A stretch of 64,000 bases of DNA. Origin: Halorubrum lacusprofundi ATCC 49239. Its GTDB lineage: Archaea; Halobacteriota; Halobacteria; Halobacteriales; Haloferacaceae. Positions 43,452 through 51,656 of this stretch are shown here, one piece after another. The DNA is taken from NCBI RefSeq assembly GCF_000022205.1, contig NC_012029.1:310001-374000 (forward strand), written 5' to 3'. Each line of letters opens with the position of its first letter. Positions within the stretch are counted from its first letter, which is position 1. Made by a program: the position numbers and the translations under genes. Below the pieces are notes generated by a model, which saw only the letters and a list, made by a program, of their open reading frames with translations, did no database searches and was not told where the DNA came from.

Positions 43452-43861
43452 TCGGCGTCGCGGCCAGACGATGCGATCCGGCGTCGGAGAAATGACGCCC
43501 GCCGAACGGGAGGGCGGATTCGGCGGGCGAACGCGACGCCCCGCCTGTCGGTCACGCCGGGAGGTAGGGGAACGGCAGGGAAGCGGAAGGAGAGTAGTGG
43601 GGGCGTGGGGAGAGACCTGAGCGAGCGGGTATTGTGTGCCGTCGCGGCTCGCCGGCCGGTGACCGATCGTGGGGTTGAGGGCCGAAGCGGGGGTCGCATC
43701 GACACCTTACGCTGGAGATAACTTATAGGTAGCTTAGACACAAAGGCGCGTTTTAGTCACTGGTCGACAGCGGCCGGAACCGACGGCCAGAGCCGACGAC
43801 CGGAACCGGTGGACGACCGGCCTGCCGAAACGCATAACACCGTCCCGACGGATTCGAGTGT
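43452..43861. other. 410-base intergenic region with hairpin and G-rich strand
   Basis: No convincing gene is present. The region holds an 11-base-pair perfect hairpin (43496-43529), a purine/G-rich stretch on the plus strand (43559-43618) with five G runs of three or more, and an ACTTATAG TATA-like element near 43722-43730 that does not lead into an obvious reading frame. Confidence 0.45.
43496..43529 (+). repeat. perfect inverted repeat (11-base arms, 12-base loop)
   Basis: CGCCCGCCGAA at 43496-43506 is exactly complementary to TTCGGCGGGCG at 43519-43529. It starts 45 bases after the metallophosphoesterase stop. It could be an RNA hairpin at the transcript end or part of a non-coding RNA; no T-run follows it directly. 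Confidence 0.7.
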
Positions 43862-43990
43862 ATGCTCCCGGTCGAACCGTTGTTCGTCGTGATCCTTGCC
43901 ATCCTGCTCGGATTCTTCTTCTTCGCATTTCTGTTGGTCCGGCGCACTCTAACGGGGCTCCGCGAAGGGTACGACGACGGGCAGCGATAA
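43862..43990 (+). CDS. 42-residue single-helix membrane protein upstream of PiT transporter (DUF7859-like)
   Basis: Reading from ATG 43862 gives MLPVEPLFVVILAILLGFFF, continuing FAFLLVRRTLTGLREGYDDG and QR before TAA. One hydrophobic helix (residues 7-26) is followed by a basic RR and an amphipathic end. The stop is one base before the ATG of the phosphate transporter, so the two are almost certainly one operon, and the peptide is a candidate accessory subunit. I associate it with haloarchaeal DUF7859. Function is inferred only from context. Confidence 0.7.
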   Translation: MLPVEPLFVVILAILLGFFFFAFLLVRRTLTGLREGYDDGQR

Positions 43991-43991
43991 C

Positions 43992-45167
43992 ATGGTTGTC
44001 GTAACTGTCGCCACCCTCGGTGTCGCCGCCGCCGCCAGCCTCTTTATGGCGTGGTCGATCGGCGCCGGATCCTCCGGATCGACACCGTTCTCTCCGGCGG
44101 TCGGTGCCAACGCCATCTCCGTGATGCGCGCGGGGCTCGTGGTCGGTGTGTTGGGGTTAATGGGCGCGATCCTCCAGGGCGCGAACGTGACAGAGGCGGT
44201 GGGAACCGAGCTGATCGGCGGCGTCACCCTCACCGCCGGCGCGGCCATCGTCGCGCTGCTCACTGCGGCCGCGCTCGTCGCGATCGGCGTGTTCGCGGGG
44301 TACCCGATCGCGACCGCCTTTACCGTCACCGGCGCGGTCGTCGGCGTCGGGCTCGCGATGGGCGGCGACCCGGCGTGGCCGAAGTACACCGAGATCCTCA
44401 CGCTGTGGATCCTCACCCCGTTCGTCGGCGGCGGCGTCGCCTACGGCGTCGCGCGGATGCTCATCGGCGAGCGGCTTCCCGAGCGAGCGCTCACCGCGGC
44501 GCTCGCCGGGCTGGTCGGCGCGATCGTCGCGAACGTCGGGTTCGCGCTGCTCGGGCCGGCGGGCCAGCAGGCGTCGCTGTCGGAGGCGTTCGGTTCCGGG
44601 CTCGGGATCGGCGCGATCGGCACGCCTCTGGTCACGGTCGCGGTGGCGGCGGTCGTCGCGCTCGCGGTGTACGCCGACCTCGGTCGCGACCGCGAGGGCG
44701 CCCAGCGCCGATTCCTCCTCGCGATGGGCGGACTGGTCGCGTTCTCGGCCGGCGGCTCGCAGGTCGGGCTCGCGATCGGCCCGCTCGTCCCGATCTTCAG
44801 CGATGTCGGGGTCCCGCTGTGGGCGCTGCTCGTCGGCGGCGGCGTGGGACTCCTCGTCGGATCGTGGACCGGCGCGCCGCGGATGATCAAAGCGATCTCG
44901 CAGGACTACGCCTCGATGGGGCCGCGGCGGTCGATCTCGGCGCTCATCCCGTCGTTCGCGATCGCGCAGATCGCGGTCGCGTTCGGGATCCCCGTCTCGT
45001 TCAACGAGATCATCGTCTCCGCCATCGTCGGCGCGGGTTACGCCGCGGGCGACGCGGGCGTGAGCCGGTCGAAGATGGGGTACACCGTGTTCGCGTGGAT
45101 CGCGTCGCTCGTCGGGTCGCTGGCGCTCGGGTTCGGCGTATACTCCGCCGTGCAGTTCGTGCTCTGA
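43992..45167 (+). CDS. pit: PiT family inorganic phosphate transporter
   Basis: The 391-residue membrane protein has about ten hydrophobic helices in two halves. The PHO4 signature is seen in inverted-repeat form: FSPAVGANAISVMRAGLVVG near the N-terminus and PVSFNEIIVSAIVGAGYAAG near the C-terminus. In the first motif the usual GxND is GANA, so the classical aspartate is replaced by alanine; in the second, NE takes its place. The protein is expected to import phosphate using H+ or Na+. It follows the 42-residue membrane peptide by one base. Confidence 0.85.
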   Translation: MVVVTVATLGVAAAASLFMAWSIGAGSSGSTPFSPAVGANAISVMRAGLVVGVLGLMGAILQGANVTEAVGTELIGGVTLTAGAAIVALLTAAALVAIGVFAGYPIATAFTVTGAVVGVGLAMGGDPAWPKYTEILTLWILTPFVGGGVAYGVARMLIGERLPERALTAALAGLVGAIVANVGFALLGPAGQQASLSEAFGSGLGIGAIGTPLVTVAVAAVVALAVYADLGRDREGAQRRFLLAMGGLVAFSAGGSQVGLAIGPLVPIFSDVGVPLWALLVGGGVGLLVGSWTGAPRMIKAISQDYASMGPRRSISALIPSFAIAQIAVAFGIPVSFNEIIVSAIVGAGYAAGDAGVSRSKMGYTVFAWIASLVGSLALGFGVYSAVQFVL

Positions 45168-45204
45168 GCGGTGTGACGAGCGGCTAGATCGGTTAAGTGC
45201 GGAG

Positions 45205-45665
45205 GTTCGGTTATAAACGGTTGTCGCTGGCGGATCGGCGGTGAACGCCTCCAAAGCCCCAGCCGCTCGGTAATACGCGATCGGTGACTCGACGACGAAC
45301 ACCTCCAAAGCCCCAGTCGCGACGACTCGCGCGGTTCGCTGTCGTTCGAAAGGCGCGAAGCGCCTTTCGTGATGACGAGACGCCTTCGGCGTCTCGAACC
45401 ACGCTCCTCAGTCACTCGCTCCGCTCGTTCCTTGCGGTCCTTGTGTCACCGTGCTTCGTCCTCGCGACAGCGAGGCGCTTCGCGCCTCTGGCAGCCGGCG
45501 GCAAAGCCGCCGGCGACTGCCCCTTTGAGTCCCACCCGCACCGCACAACAACCGCACCTCACGCCTCCCCAGCCTCGCGGTTCGCGCTCTTCGAGCGCTC
45601 ACCGCGTCCCTCGCGCGTGCTCCTCGCACCCTTCGGGCGCTCGCAGGCACGCGCCGACCGCAACA
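45205..45665 (+). repeat. composite intergenic repeat, copy D (longest)
   Basis: It starts at a TTATAA box (45211-45216), with two CCTCCAAAGCCCCAG blocks (45248-45262 and 45302-45316). A middle module contains four short hairpins and a CTCGCTCCGCTCGTTCCTTG block (about 45415-45434). Then come GCCCCTTTGAGTCCCACCCG (45519-45538), CTCACGCCTCCCCAGCCTCG (45558-45577), an inverted repeat without TTATAA (45576-45606), CTCCCTCGCGCG-like sequence and CTCGCAGGCACGCGCCGACC. It fills the gap between converging pit and ygfZ-like genes. Confidence 0.8.
45347..45514 (+). repeat. array of four short three-base-loop hairpins in copy D
   Basis: Perfect hairpins lie at 45347-45369 (10-base arms, GAA loop), 45376-45396 (9-base arms, TTC loop), 45472-45488 (7-base arms, TTC loop) and 45494-45514 (9-base arms, AAA loop). 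The arms of different hairpins are unrelated in sequence. Confidence 0.75.
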
Positions 45666-45678
45666 GCGACCGTGGCGA

Positions 45679-46839
45679 CTACTCGTCGCTCGGATACGTC
45701 GGCAGCCGCGCGGACTGCGCGCTCCCGTCGACGGACGGGAACGGGAGGTCGGAGCGCGTCGCCGCGACTTCTTCGCCGTCGACGCGCACGGTGGGATCGA
45801 CGAGGTCGGCGTCGAACCGGGCGAACGCCAACGCGATCGGGTCGCCGGCGGCCGGTCCGACCGCCGCGCGGGTCACCTCGCCGACCGCCTCGTCGCCGTC
45901 GAACACGGCCGCGCCGGGAGACGGCAGGATCTCGTCGTACCCCTCCGGGTCGGCGTCGCCGTCGATGTCGGCGGTCGCGTCGGCAAGCCCGTCGAGGTCG
46001 AGTCCGATGAGACGCCGGCTCGGCCGTCCCTGATTCTCAACGCGGGAGACGACCTCCTGACCGACGTAACACCCCTTCTCGAAGTCCAAGGCGTTGCGGA
46101 GTCCGAGGACGTTCGGCACCGTTCCTTCAAGCTCGTACTCGAAGAGGGGCGTGCCGGCTTCGAGCGAGAGCGCGTCCCACGTCCGGTAGCCGAACGGGGC
46201 CGCGTTGAGGCCCCGGTTGAGCAGGGTGTCGAGCACCTCTTCTGCGTCCTCGGCGGCGCAGACGACCTCGTATCCCTCCTCGCCGAGTGGCGCATCGCTC
46301 GCGATCACGGTGACGCCGGCGTCGACCATCGATCCGCGGACGAACGAGAGCGGTTTCTCGGGTGCGCCCGGTCCGCCGAGTACCGAGGCGACCTTCTCGG
46401 TCGACTTGGGGCCGTGGACTCCGAAGACGCCGAGCTCGTCGGAGATGTCGTCGATCGTCACGTCCTGAATGAACACCTTGCTCGCCCAGTCCTCGGCGAC
46501 CGCCTCGGTGCGCTCGGGCGGGAGGAAGACGAGGAGGCGCTCGTCGGCGTTGTACACGTACATGTCCGTCTCGATGCCGCCCTGGGGATCGAGCAGGAGT
46601 GCGTACACGCCCTGACCGTCTGCCTCCGGAATTCGGTTGGAGACGGCGTTGTCGATGAACTCGACGCGGTCCTCGCCCGTGATCGCGAGCACGCCGTACC
46701 CCATCTCGATTGCGCCGACGACGTTGCGGACCGCCTTGCCGACGCGCTCGGGCTTCCTGTAGTGATCCACCACCCGGCGGCCACCGCGGTCGCGGTACAC
46801 CGCGCCGTGGGCACCGTGGGTGTCGGAGACGAGAGTCAT
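45679..46839 (-). CDS. ygfZ: YgfZ/GcvT-like folate-binding protein
   Basis: The 386-residue protein has the aminomethyltransferase fold. The conserved YgfZ/GcvT signature is visible as FEKGCYVGQEVVSRVENQGR (about residues 255-275); KGCYxGQE is diagnostic of the YgfZ subgroup, which aids Fe-S enzyme maturation through a folate. The glycine-cleavage neighbours expected for true GcvT are absent. ATG 46839 (MTLVSDTHGAHGAVYRDRGG) is chosen over 46866 as the family start. It is annotated elsewhere as aminomethyltransferase, but YgfZ-type function is more likely here. Confidence 0.82.
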   Translation of the reverse strand: MTLVSDTHGAHGAVYRDRGGRRVVDHYRKPERVGKAVRNVVGAIEMGYGVLAITGEDRVEFIDNAVSNRIPEADGQGVYALLLDPQGGIETDMYVYNADERLLVFLPPERTEAVAEDWASKVFIQDVTIDDISDELGVFGVHGPKSTEKVASVLGGPGAPEKPLSFVRGSMVDAGVTVIASDAPLGEEGYEVVCAAEDAEEVLDTLLNRGLNAAPFGYRTWDALSLEAGTPLFEYELEGTVPNVLGLRNALDFEKGCYVGQEVVSRVENQGRPSRRLIGLDLDGLADATADIDGDADPEGYDEILPSPGAAVFDGDEAVGEVTRAAVGPAAGDPIALAFARFDADLVDPTVRVDGEEVAATRSDLPFPSVDGSAQSARLPTYPSDE

Positions 46840-46930
46840 ACCGGTAGAGAGTCGGGGGAGCGGCAAAAGGTCGCTGGCTTCGGTGCGGGTACGGGCGGTT
46901 AATTCTCGCGTTCACGTACGCACCGTGTCG

Positions 46931-47230
46931 CTACAGTCCGAGCCGGTCGCGGACGGCGTCGACGAGGGTGTCCGAGCCGTCCTCGATCTGGTCTTCGGGA
47001 TCGGGAACGACGCGGTCGTGCGGGTACACGCGCACCCGTTCTTCGCTCTCGACGGTGATGAGCGAGTCCGCCTTCAGCGCCGATAACGCCTCCTCGACGG
47101 CGTCGATGTTGGCGTCGACAGCCGCGCGCAGCTCCAGCACCGTCATGCCCTCGTCGCCGCGGTCGACGAGCGCGTCCAGCAGTGCGACCTCGACGTCCGG
47201 CCGGTCGCGGTATTCCGGCTTTGCGGCCAT
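46931..47230 (-). CDS. small winged-helix-like protein (DUF6432-like)
   Basis: The 99-residue protein begins MAAKPEYRDRPDVEVALLDA and contains DRGDEGMTVLELRAAVDANI and ALSALKADSLITVESEERVR, a pattern of a MarR/IclR-like winged helix with wing strands. The tail is acidic. I associate it with DUF6432. It is transcribed leftward between archaemetzincin and the YgfZ-like gene (gaps of 71 and 91 bases). DNA binding is suggested by the fold but not proven. ATG 47230 follows the natural family start; upstream frame is arginine-rich. Confidence 0.7.
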   Translation of the reverse strand: MAAKPEYRDRPDVEVALLDALVDRGDEGMTVLELRAAVDANIDAVEEALSALKADSLITVESEERVRVYPHDRVVPDPEDQIEDGSDTLVDAVRDRLGL

Positions 47231-47301
47231 ACGCCGTAGTTGGACAGGATGCGGTTTACGTCTACCGGCGAGAAACGAGTCGCCCCTAGCTGACGGAACC
47301 G

Positions 47302-47823
47302 CTACCGCACGAGTCGCGAACAGGTTCCACAGAGGTTCTCCTCTTTCACGTCGACCTCGCGAACGGTCGGCGAGAAGGACATGACGCACTTGCTGTTGTC
47401 GCAGTGCTCTAGTCCGAGCGTGTGGCCAATCTCGTGGACGACCTCCTTGCGGACGCGGTCGGCGAACACGTCGACCGCGGGCTTGGTCGAGACGCCCCCG
47501 TCGGAGGAGGTGCGAAGCCGGTGGGTCGAAATCACGGAGCCGTTACCGTTGAGGTAGGCGAGCCCAAACACGTAGTTCCGACGGCGGTAGTAGAGGTCGC
47601 GCGGAGTGATCCCGATATTCTTTTCGCCGCCGCCGACGCGGCCGACCGTTTCGATGAGGTCCTCGGCGCGGTACTGATCGCGGCCTTCGTCGTAGGCCGT
47701 CCCGGGGATCGGCTGATCGTCGTGGACGGTCACGTCGCAGTCGTATACCGAACGGAGCGCGGCGGAGGCCTCGCGTTTCACGCGGGGGGTGACCTCCCCG
47801 ACTGGGACGATGTCCACGAGCAT
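47302..47823 (-). CDS. amzA: archaemetzincin family zinc metalloprotease
   Basis: The 173-residue protein has the archaemetzincin motif VHEIGHTLGLEHCDNSKCVM (HExxHxxGxxH followed by the extra cysteines), with further CGTC near the C-terminus, giving the two structural zinc-binding cysteine pairs. The N-terminal MLVDIVPVGEV strand is typical. The proteolytic activity is family knowledge; natural substrates are unknown. ATG 47823 is chosen over 47850. It is divergent from UPF0146 with only 39 bases between the starts. Confidence 0.92.
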   Translation of the reverse strand: MLVDIVPVGEVTPRVKREASAALRSVYDCDVTVHDDQPIPGTAYDEGRDQYRAEDLIETVGRVGGGEKNIGITPRDLYYRRRNYVFGLAYLNGNGSVISTHRLRTSSDGGVSTKPAVDVFADRVRKEVVHEIGHTLGLEHCDNSKCVMSFSPTVREVDVKEENLCGTCSRLVR

Positions 47824-47862
47824 GGAACAGCTTTTGACCGCCGCAATCATAAAGCCCGCGCC

Positions 47863-48363
47863 GTGGTTTCACACTCACGTCGCGCGCTGGTCGACGAACT
47901 CGCGGAACACGACCGCCTCGTGGAAGTCGGCGTCGGAGACCGTCTGGCGGTCGCGCGGGCGCTTGCGGAGCGAGGCTGTCGCGTCGTCGCCGTCGATGTC
48001 GATCCCGGAGACAGATCGCGAGCGGCAGCACAAGAGGTCCGAGACGAGGCGGTCGACGGGTCGATTCGCGTCCGGCGGGGAGATGTGCTGGCGCTCGCCG
48101 ATCAAGTGAGCGGGAGCGAAACCGCTCCCCTCGCCGACGCAGACGGCCGCGTCGCGATCGATGCGGTGTACGCGTGTAACCTCCCGGCCGAACTCCAGCG
48201 TCCGACAGTCGCCCTCGCCGACCGTCTCGACGCTACCTGCGTATTCACCACCCTCGGGTTTGAGGAACCGGTCGTCCCGGTCCGGCGTCGCTTCGTCTCG
48301 GGAACCGCGCTGTACGTTGCGCGGGACGGCGGGCGCGGGAAGCGGTCGTCCGGCCCCGAGTGA
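47863..48363 (+). CDS. UPF0146 family protein, GTG start
   Basis: The 166-residue protein has a methyltransferase-like Rossmann core: HDRLVEVGVGDRLAVARALA (glycine-rich motif I), VVAVDVDPGDR (acidic end of strand 2) and DAVYACNLPAELQRPTVALA. This matches the archaeal UPF0146 family, which may bind SAM or NAD without a known reaction. No ATG fits; GTG 47863 gives MVSHSRRALVDELAEHDRLV. It is divergent from archaemetzincin and 72 bases before the HAD gene. The C-terminal basic tail is not conserved. Confidence 0.8.
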   Translation: MVSHSRRALVDELAEHDRLVEVGVGDRLAVARALAERGCRVVAVDVDPGDRSRAAAQEVRDEAVDGSIRVRRGDVLALADQVSGSETAPLADADGRVAIDAVYACNLPAELQRPTVALADRLDATCVFTTLGFEEPVVPVRRRFVSGTALYVARDGGRGKRSSGPE

Positions 48364-48435
48364 AGCGCGGGGTCGAGAGCCGGCCGATTCGGCGAGAATC
48401 CGAACGTTCTTTCCCACCCCTGCCGGCGTACGGGT

Positions 48436-49299
48436 ATGCAGGTCGACGCAGTCGTCCTCGACATCGACGGGGTGTTGGTCGACGTAGCGGACTCCTACCG
48501 GCGGGCGATCATCGAGTCCGTCGAACGGGTGTGTGACAAGACGATCGATCGCGACGCGATTCAGTTGTTCAAGGACGCCGGTGGGTTCAACAACGACTGG
48601 GAGCTGACTGACGCGGCCGCCCTCTACGTGCTGGCCCGCCGGGAGGGGCTCGGGATGGATGTCGAGACCTTCACCGGTCGGATCGCCGAGGGCGGGGGCG
48701 GGCTTGACGCTGCGAAGGAGGTCGTCGGCGACCTCCCCCGAGTCGCGCAGGCGCGGGTCCGCGACCAGTGGGATACCGAGCGACTCCGCGAGACGTTTCA
48801 GGCGCTGTACCTCGGCGAGGAGCTGTACCGCGAGCTGGAGGGCGGCGCCCCCCCGCTGTCGGCGCCGGGGTACATCCACGACGAGCCGACCTTGGTGGAG
48901 CCGGAGACGATCGCTGACCTGACCGACCGGTTCGACGTTGGCGTGTTGACGGGGCGGCCCGCCGCCGAGGCGGAGATCGCCTTGGAGCGCGTCGGCCTCG
49001 ACGTGCCCGAAGATCGGCGGTTCACGATGGACGACTGGGAGGAGGGGAAGCCGCATCCGCGGGCGCTGGTGACTCTCGCGGAGCGGTTCGACGCCGACCG
49101 GATCGCCTTCATCGGGGACACCCTCGACGACGTGCGAACCGCGCGCAACGCCGACGATGAAGACGCGAGCCGCGTCTACTACGGGATCGGCGTCCTCACC
49201 GGCGGCCTGACCGGTGACGAGGGGCGCCGGAAGTTCGCCGAAAACGGAGCCGACGCGGTCGTCGAGGACGTGAACGAACTCGTCGAGCTGTTGGAGTAA
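48436..49299 (+). CDS. HAD superfamily hydrolase (TIGR01548-like)
   Basis: The 287-residue HAD phosphatase shows motif [21 protein letters not shown] (nucleophile and acid-base Asp), motif [22 protein letters not shown] (Thr/Ser), the lysine [10 protein letters not shown] and motif [18 protein letters not shown] (metal-binding Asp). The large helical cap in between ([19 protein letters not shown]) is the type seen in the haloarchaeal TIGR01548 family. The substrate is unknown. It is followed immediately by the convergent tRNA gene. ATG 48436 is supported by the motif's position. Confidence 0.87.
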   Translation: MQVDAVVLDIDGVLVDVADSYRRAIIESVERVCDKTIDRDAIQLFKDAGGFNNDWELTDAAALYVLARREGLGMDVETFTGRIAEGGGGLDAAKEVVGDLPRVAQARVRDQWDTERLRETFQALYLGEELYRELEGGAPPLSAPGYIHDEPTLVEPETIADLTDRFDVGVLTGRPAAEAEIALERVGLDVPEDRRFTMDDWEEGKPHPRALVTLAERFDADRIAFIGDTLDDVRTARNADDEDASRVYYGIGVLTGGLTGDEGRRKFAENGADAVVEDVNELVELLE

Positions 49300-49303
49300 G
49301 AAA

Positions 49304-49378
49304 TGGGCCTTGCCGGATTCGAACCGGCGATCGACTCGTTATGAGCGAGTCGCTTTAACCGGACTAAGCTAAAGGCCC
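49304..49378 (-). tRNA. tRNA with CAU anticodon (probably Ile2, possibly Met)
   Basis: The 75-base cloverleaf reads leftward: acceptor GGGCCTT pairing AAGGCCC with A73, D-stem GCTT/AAGC, anticodon stem ACTCG/CGAGT with loop CTCATAA (anticodon CAT), variable loop of 5, and T-arm GCCGG-TTCGAAT-CCGGC. Acceptor sequence GGGCC and A73 suggest the isoleucine AUA reader (agmatidine-modified), but elongator Met cannot be excluded from sequence. No intron is present. The gene ends 5 bases from the HAD gene stop. Confidence 0.88.
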
Positions 49379-49516
49379 GTAATTCGGGGTAAACGGGACG
49401 AACCCTTTAGCGTACCGAATCCGTACGATCGCCGGACGAAACCGTGAAACCTTGAGTAGGATCGACGACACCGCAGAAGCCACACCTAACGCTACGAGGT
49501 GTAGGAAACAGAGAGA

Positions 49517-49589
49517 CGCCGAAGCCAGGACTCGAACCTGGGACCGCCTCGTTAACAGCGAGGCGCTCTACCAGCTGAGCTACTTCGGC
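49517..49589 (-). tRNA. tRNA-Asn (GUU)
   Basis: The 73-base cloverleaf reads leftward: acceptor GCCGAAG pairing CTTCGGC with G73, D-arm GCTC...GAGC, anticodon stem GCCTCG/CGAGGC with loop CTGTTAA (anticodon GTT), and T-arm CCAGG-TTCGAGT-CCTGG. No intron and no encoded CCA; the CCA-adding enzyme is encoded nearby. It shares the direction of the CAU tRNA gene 138 bases away. Confidence 0.95.
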
Positions 49590-49761
49590 TCGATTCAGCG
49601 TACTCGATTCGTTTTGATAGGGCTTTCGTTTCCGCCCGACCCGAGTGCGATCAGTTGGCGCGGCGCATTCACGCCCGATCGTCATCTCCCGCTCGCCTCC
49701 CGAATCGCACCGTTCGTCCGGTGACCGACACGTTTTCGGCCGGACCGCGAGAAGTCGATCC

Positions 49762-51150
49762 ATGGACGATCTCGAGGCGGTGCTGTCGCGCGTTCGCGAC
49801 CGGGCGGTCCCCGAGCCCGCGGAGCGCGACCGCCTGCGAACGGTCGCCGTCGAGCTCGCCGATCGGACGCGCGAGGCGATTGCCGACCTCCCCGTCGACG
49901 CCGATGTGGTACAGGTGGGGTCGACCGCTCGCGACACGTGGGTCTCCGGCGACCGCGACATCGATCTCTTCGTGCGGTTCGACGCCGCCCTCGACCGCGA
50001 ACAGCTAGAGGAGTACGGGCTCGCCGTCGGCCACGCCGTCCTCCCGGACGGCCACGAGGAGTACGCGGAACACCCCTACGTGAAAGGCACTTACGAGGGG
50101 TTCGACGTGGATCTGGTCCCCTGTCACGACGTGGAGACCGCCGGCGACCTGATCTCCGCCGTCGACCGGACCCCGTTCCACGACGCATACCTCTCCGCGC
50201 GGCTGGATGAGGGACTCGCCGACGACGTGGTGCTTGCGAAGGCGTTCCTGAAGGGAATCGGCGCGTACGGGAGCGACCTCCGCACCGAGGGGTTCTCGGG
50301 GTACCTCACCGAGCTGCTCGTCTTGGAACTGGGCGGGTTCGTCCCCCTCGTGGAGTCCGCCCGGAGCTGGCACCCGCCCGTGGAATTCGATCCCGAAGGG
50401 CACGCCGAGCGGACCTTCGACGACCCGCTCGTCGTGGTCGATCCGACCGATCCGACGCGGAACGTCGCGGCCGTCCTCTCGGCCGAGAACCTCGCTCGGT
50501 TCCAGCACTACGCCCGCGAACTGCTTGCAGCCCCGAGCGAGGCGCCGTTCGAACCGGTGGATCCGGCTCCGCTGGACCCTACCGACGTTCGCGACCATCT
50601 CGACCGACGGGAAACGACTCCGGTAGCCGTCGTGTTCGACGCGCCCGACCTAGTTGACGACCAGCTGTGGCCGCAGCTCCGTCGGTCGCTTGACGGGATC
50701 GTTCGGGGGTTGAACGATCGCGGCTTCGACGTGCTCCGTGCGCGCGCGATGACGGACGGGAGCGGTCCGGAGGCTGACGGAGACGGAGCCAAGCGCGCCG
50801 CGCTGTACGCCGAACTGGAAGTCGCAGAGCGGCCGGCCGTCACACGCCACGAAGGGCCGCCGGTCGCGGTGCGGAAACACGCCGCGAGCTTCTACGAGTC
50901 GTACGCCGACGACGTTGATCCGGAGACGTACGGCCCGTTCATCGACGGCGACCGGTACGTCGTCGAGCGCGAACGGGAGTTCACGACGGTCCGCGAGTAC
51001 CTCGAAAGCGACGCGGCCGGCGATGTCGCGCTCGGTGCGCAGGTAGAACGAGAGTTCGCCGAGCGCGACGTGCTGGTCGGGGACGCGGTGGCGACGCTCG
51101 CGCCCGCGTTCGGGGTGCCGCTCAGGGAGTTCTACGAGCCGCACCCGTGA
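49762..51150 (+). CDS. cca: CCA tRNA nucleotidyltransferase (class I, archaeal)
   Basis: The 462-residue class I enzyme adds or repairs the 3' CCA of tRNAs. The nucleotidyltransferase core is visible: VVQVGSTARDTWVSGDRDID (GS plus the metal-binding D-x-D) and GFDVDLVPCHDVETAG (third Asp). The central and C-terminal RNA-binding parts follow (LLVLELGGFVPLVESARSWH, then AVRKHAASFYESYADDVDPE). ATG 49762 is the family start; the upstream frame is arginine-rich. It stands next to two tRNA genes that do not encode CCA, which suits its job. Confidence 0.95.
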   Translation: MDDLEAVLSRVRDRAVPEPAERDRLRTVAVELADRTREAIADLPVDADVVQVGSTARDTWVSGDRDIDLFVRFDAALDREQLEEYGLAVGHAVLPDGHEEYAEHPYVKGTYEGFDVDLVPCHDVETAGDLISAVDRTPFHDAYLSARLDEGLADDVVLAKAFLKGIGAYGSDLRTEGFSGYLTELLVLELGGFVPLVESARSWHPPVEFDPEGHAERTFDDPLVVVDPTDPTRNVAAVLSAENLARFQHYARELLAAPSEAPFEPVDPAPLDPTDVRDHLDRRETTPVAVVFDAPDLVDDQLWPQLRRSLDGIVRGLNDRGFDVLRARAMTDGSGPEADGDGAKRAALYAELEVAERPAVTRHEGPPVAVRKHAASFYESYADDVDPETYGPFIDGDRYVVEREREFTTVREYLESDAAGDVALGAQVEREFAERDVLVGDAVATLAPAFGVPLREFYEPHP

Positions 51151-51259
51151 GGCGCGCGGGCGGACACCATCGTACAAGAGCGTCGCTCACCGACGGAAAG
51201 GAGGGCGGAGACAAGGACCCAGACGGGAGAGCCGGCGGTTGGGAGAAGCGACAGGCAGA

Positions 51260-51604
51260 CTACCGAGACAGACGGTCCGAGACGAGGTAGACGAGCGCGA
51301 CGATCCCGAGCAGCACAGCGCCGATCACAGACATGAACGCCGCAACCTGCGGAAAGACCAGCCAGAAGGCGACATAAAACGAGAACGCGAACGCGAGCAG
51401 GCCGACGATCACGACCCCGCGTGTCGGGTTCTGGACGGCCGCGACGAACGCGCGTTGCGGAAGCGAGAGGTCGCCGAAATCGACCGGTACGTCGGGGTTG
51501 TTTGGACCGTCGGGCGGAGTATCGCCGGGTGAGGCGTCGACTGCGGATCCGTCGGCGTCGATCTGATCTCCGACATCGACCCGGTCCTCGGCGTCGTCAG
51601 TCAC
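51260..51604 (-). CDS. two-helix membrane protein, GTG start
   Basis: The 114-residue protein has an acidic N-terminal half (DDAEDRVDVGDQIDADGSAV) and two hydrophobic helices near the C-terminus (GVVIVGLLAFAFSFYVAFWL and MSVIGAVLLGIVALVYLVSD). No ATG lies in the right place; GTG 51604 gives MTDDAEDRVDVG, consistent with haloarchaeal starts. It follows the second crcB gene by 52 bases and may belong to the same transcript. I recognise no named family. Confidence 0.65.
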   Translation of the reverse strand: MTDDAEDRVDVGDQIDADGSAVDASPGDTPPDGPNNPDVPVDFGDLSLPQRAFVAAVQNPTRGVVIVGLLAFAFSFYVAFWLVFPQVAAFMSVIGAVLLGIVALVYLVSDRLSR

Positions 51605-51656
51605 GCGCTTTGGTACGATCCGGATGCGCCTGTACCTGTCGTTCCCCGAGCCCCGA

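Noticed and set aside
43452-43861. RNase P or SRP RNA in the gene-free interval
   Set aside because: I looked for the conserved core elements of both RNAs and could not find them; only a hairpin and a G-rich tract are present.
44157-45308. 383-codon minus-strand frame opposite the phosphate transporter
   Set aside because: Arginine/aspartate-rich antisense noise opposite a well-formed membrane protein gene.
45347-45514. CRISPR-like array in repeat copy D
   Set aside because: The hairpins have unrelated arms and no repeated unit with regular spacers; no cas gene is nearby.
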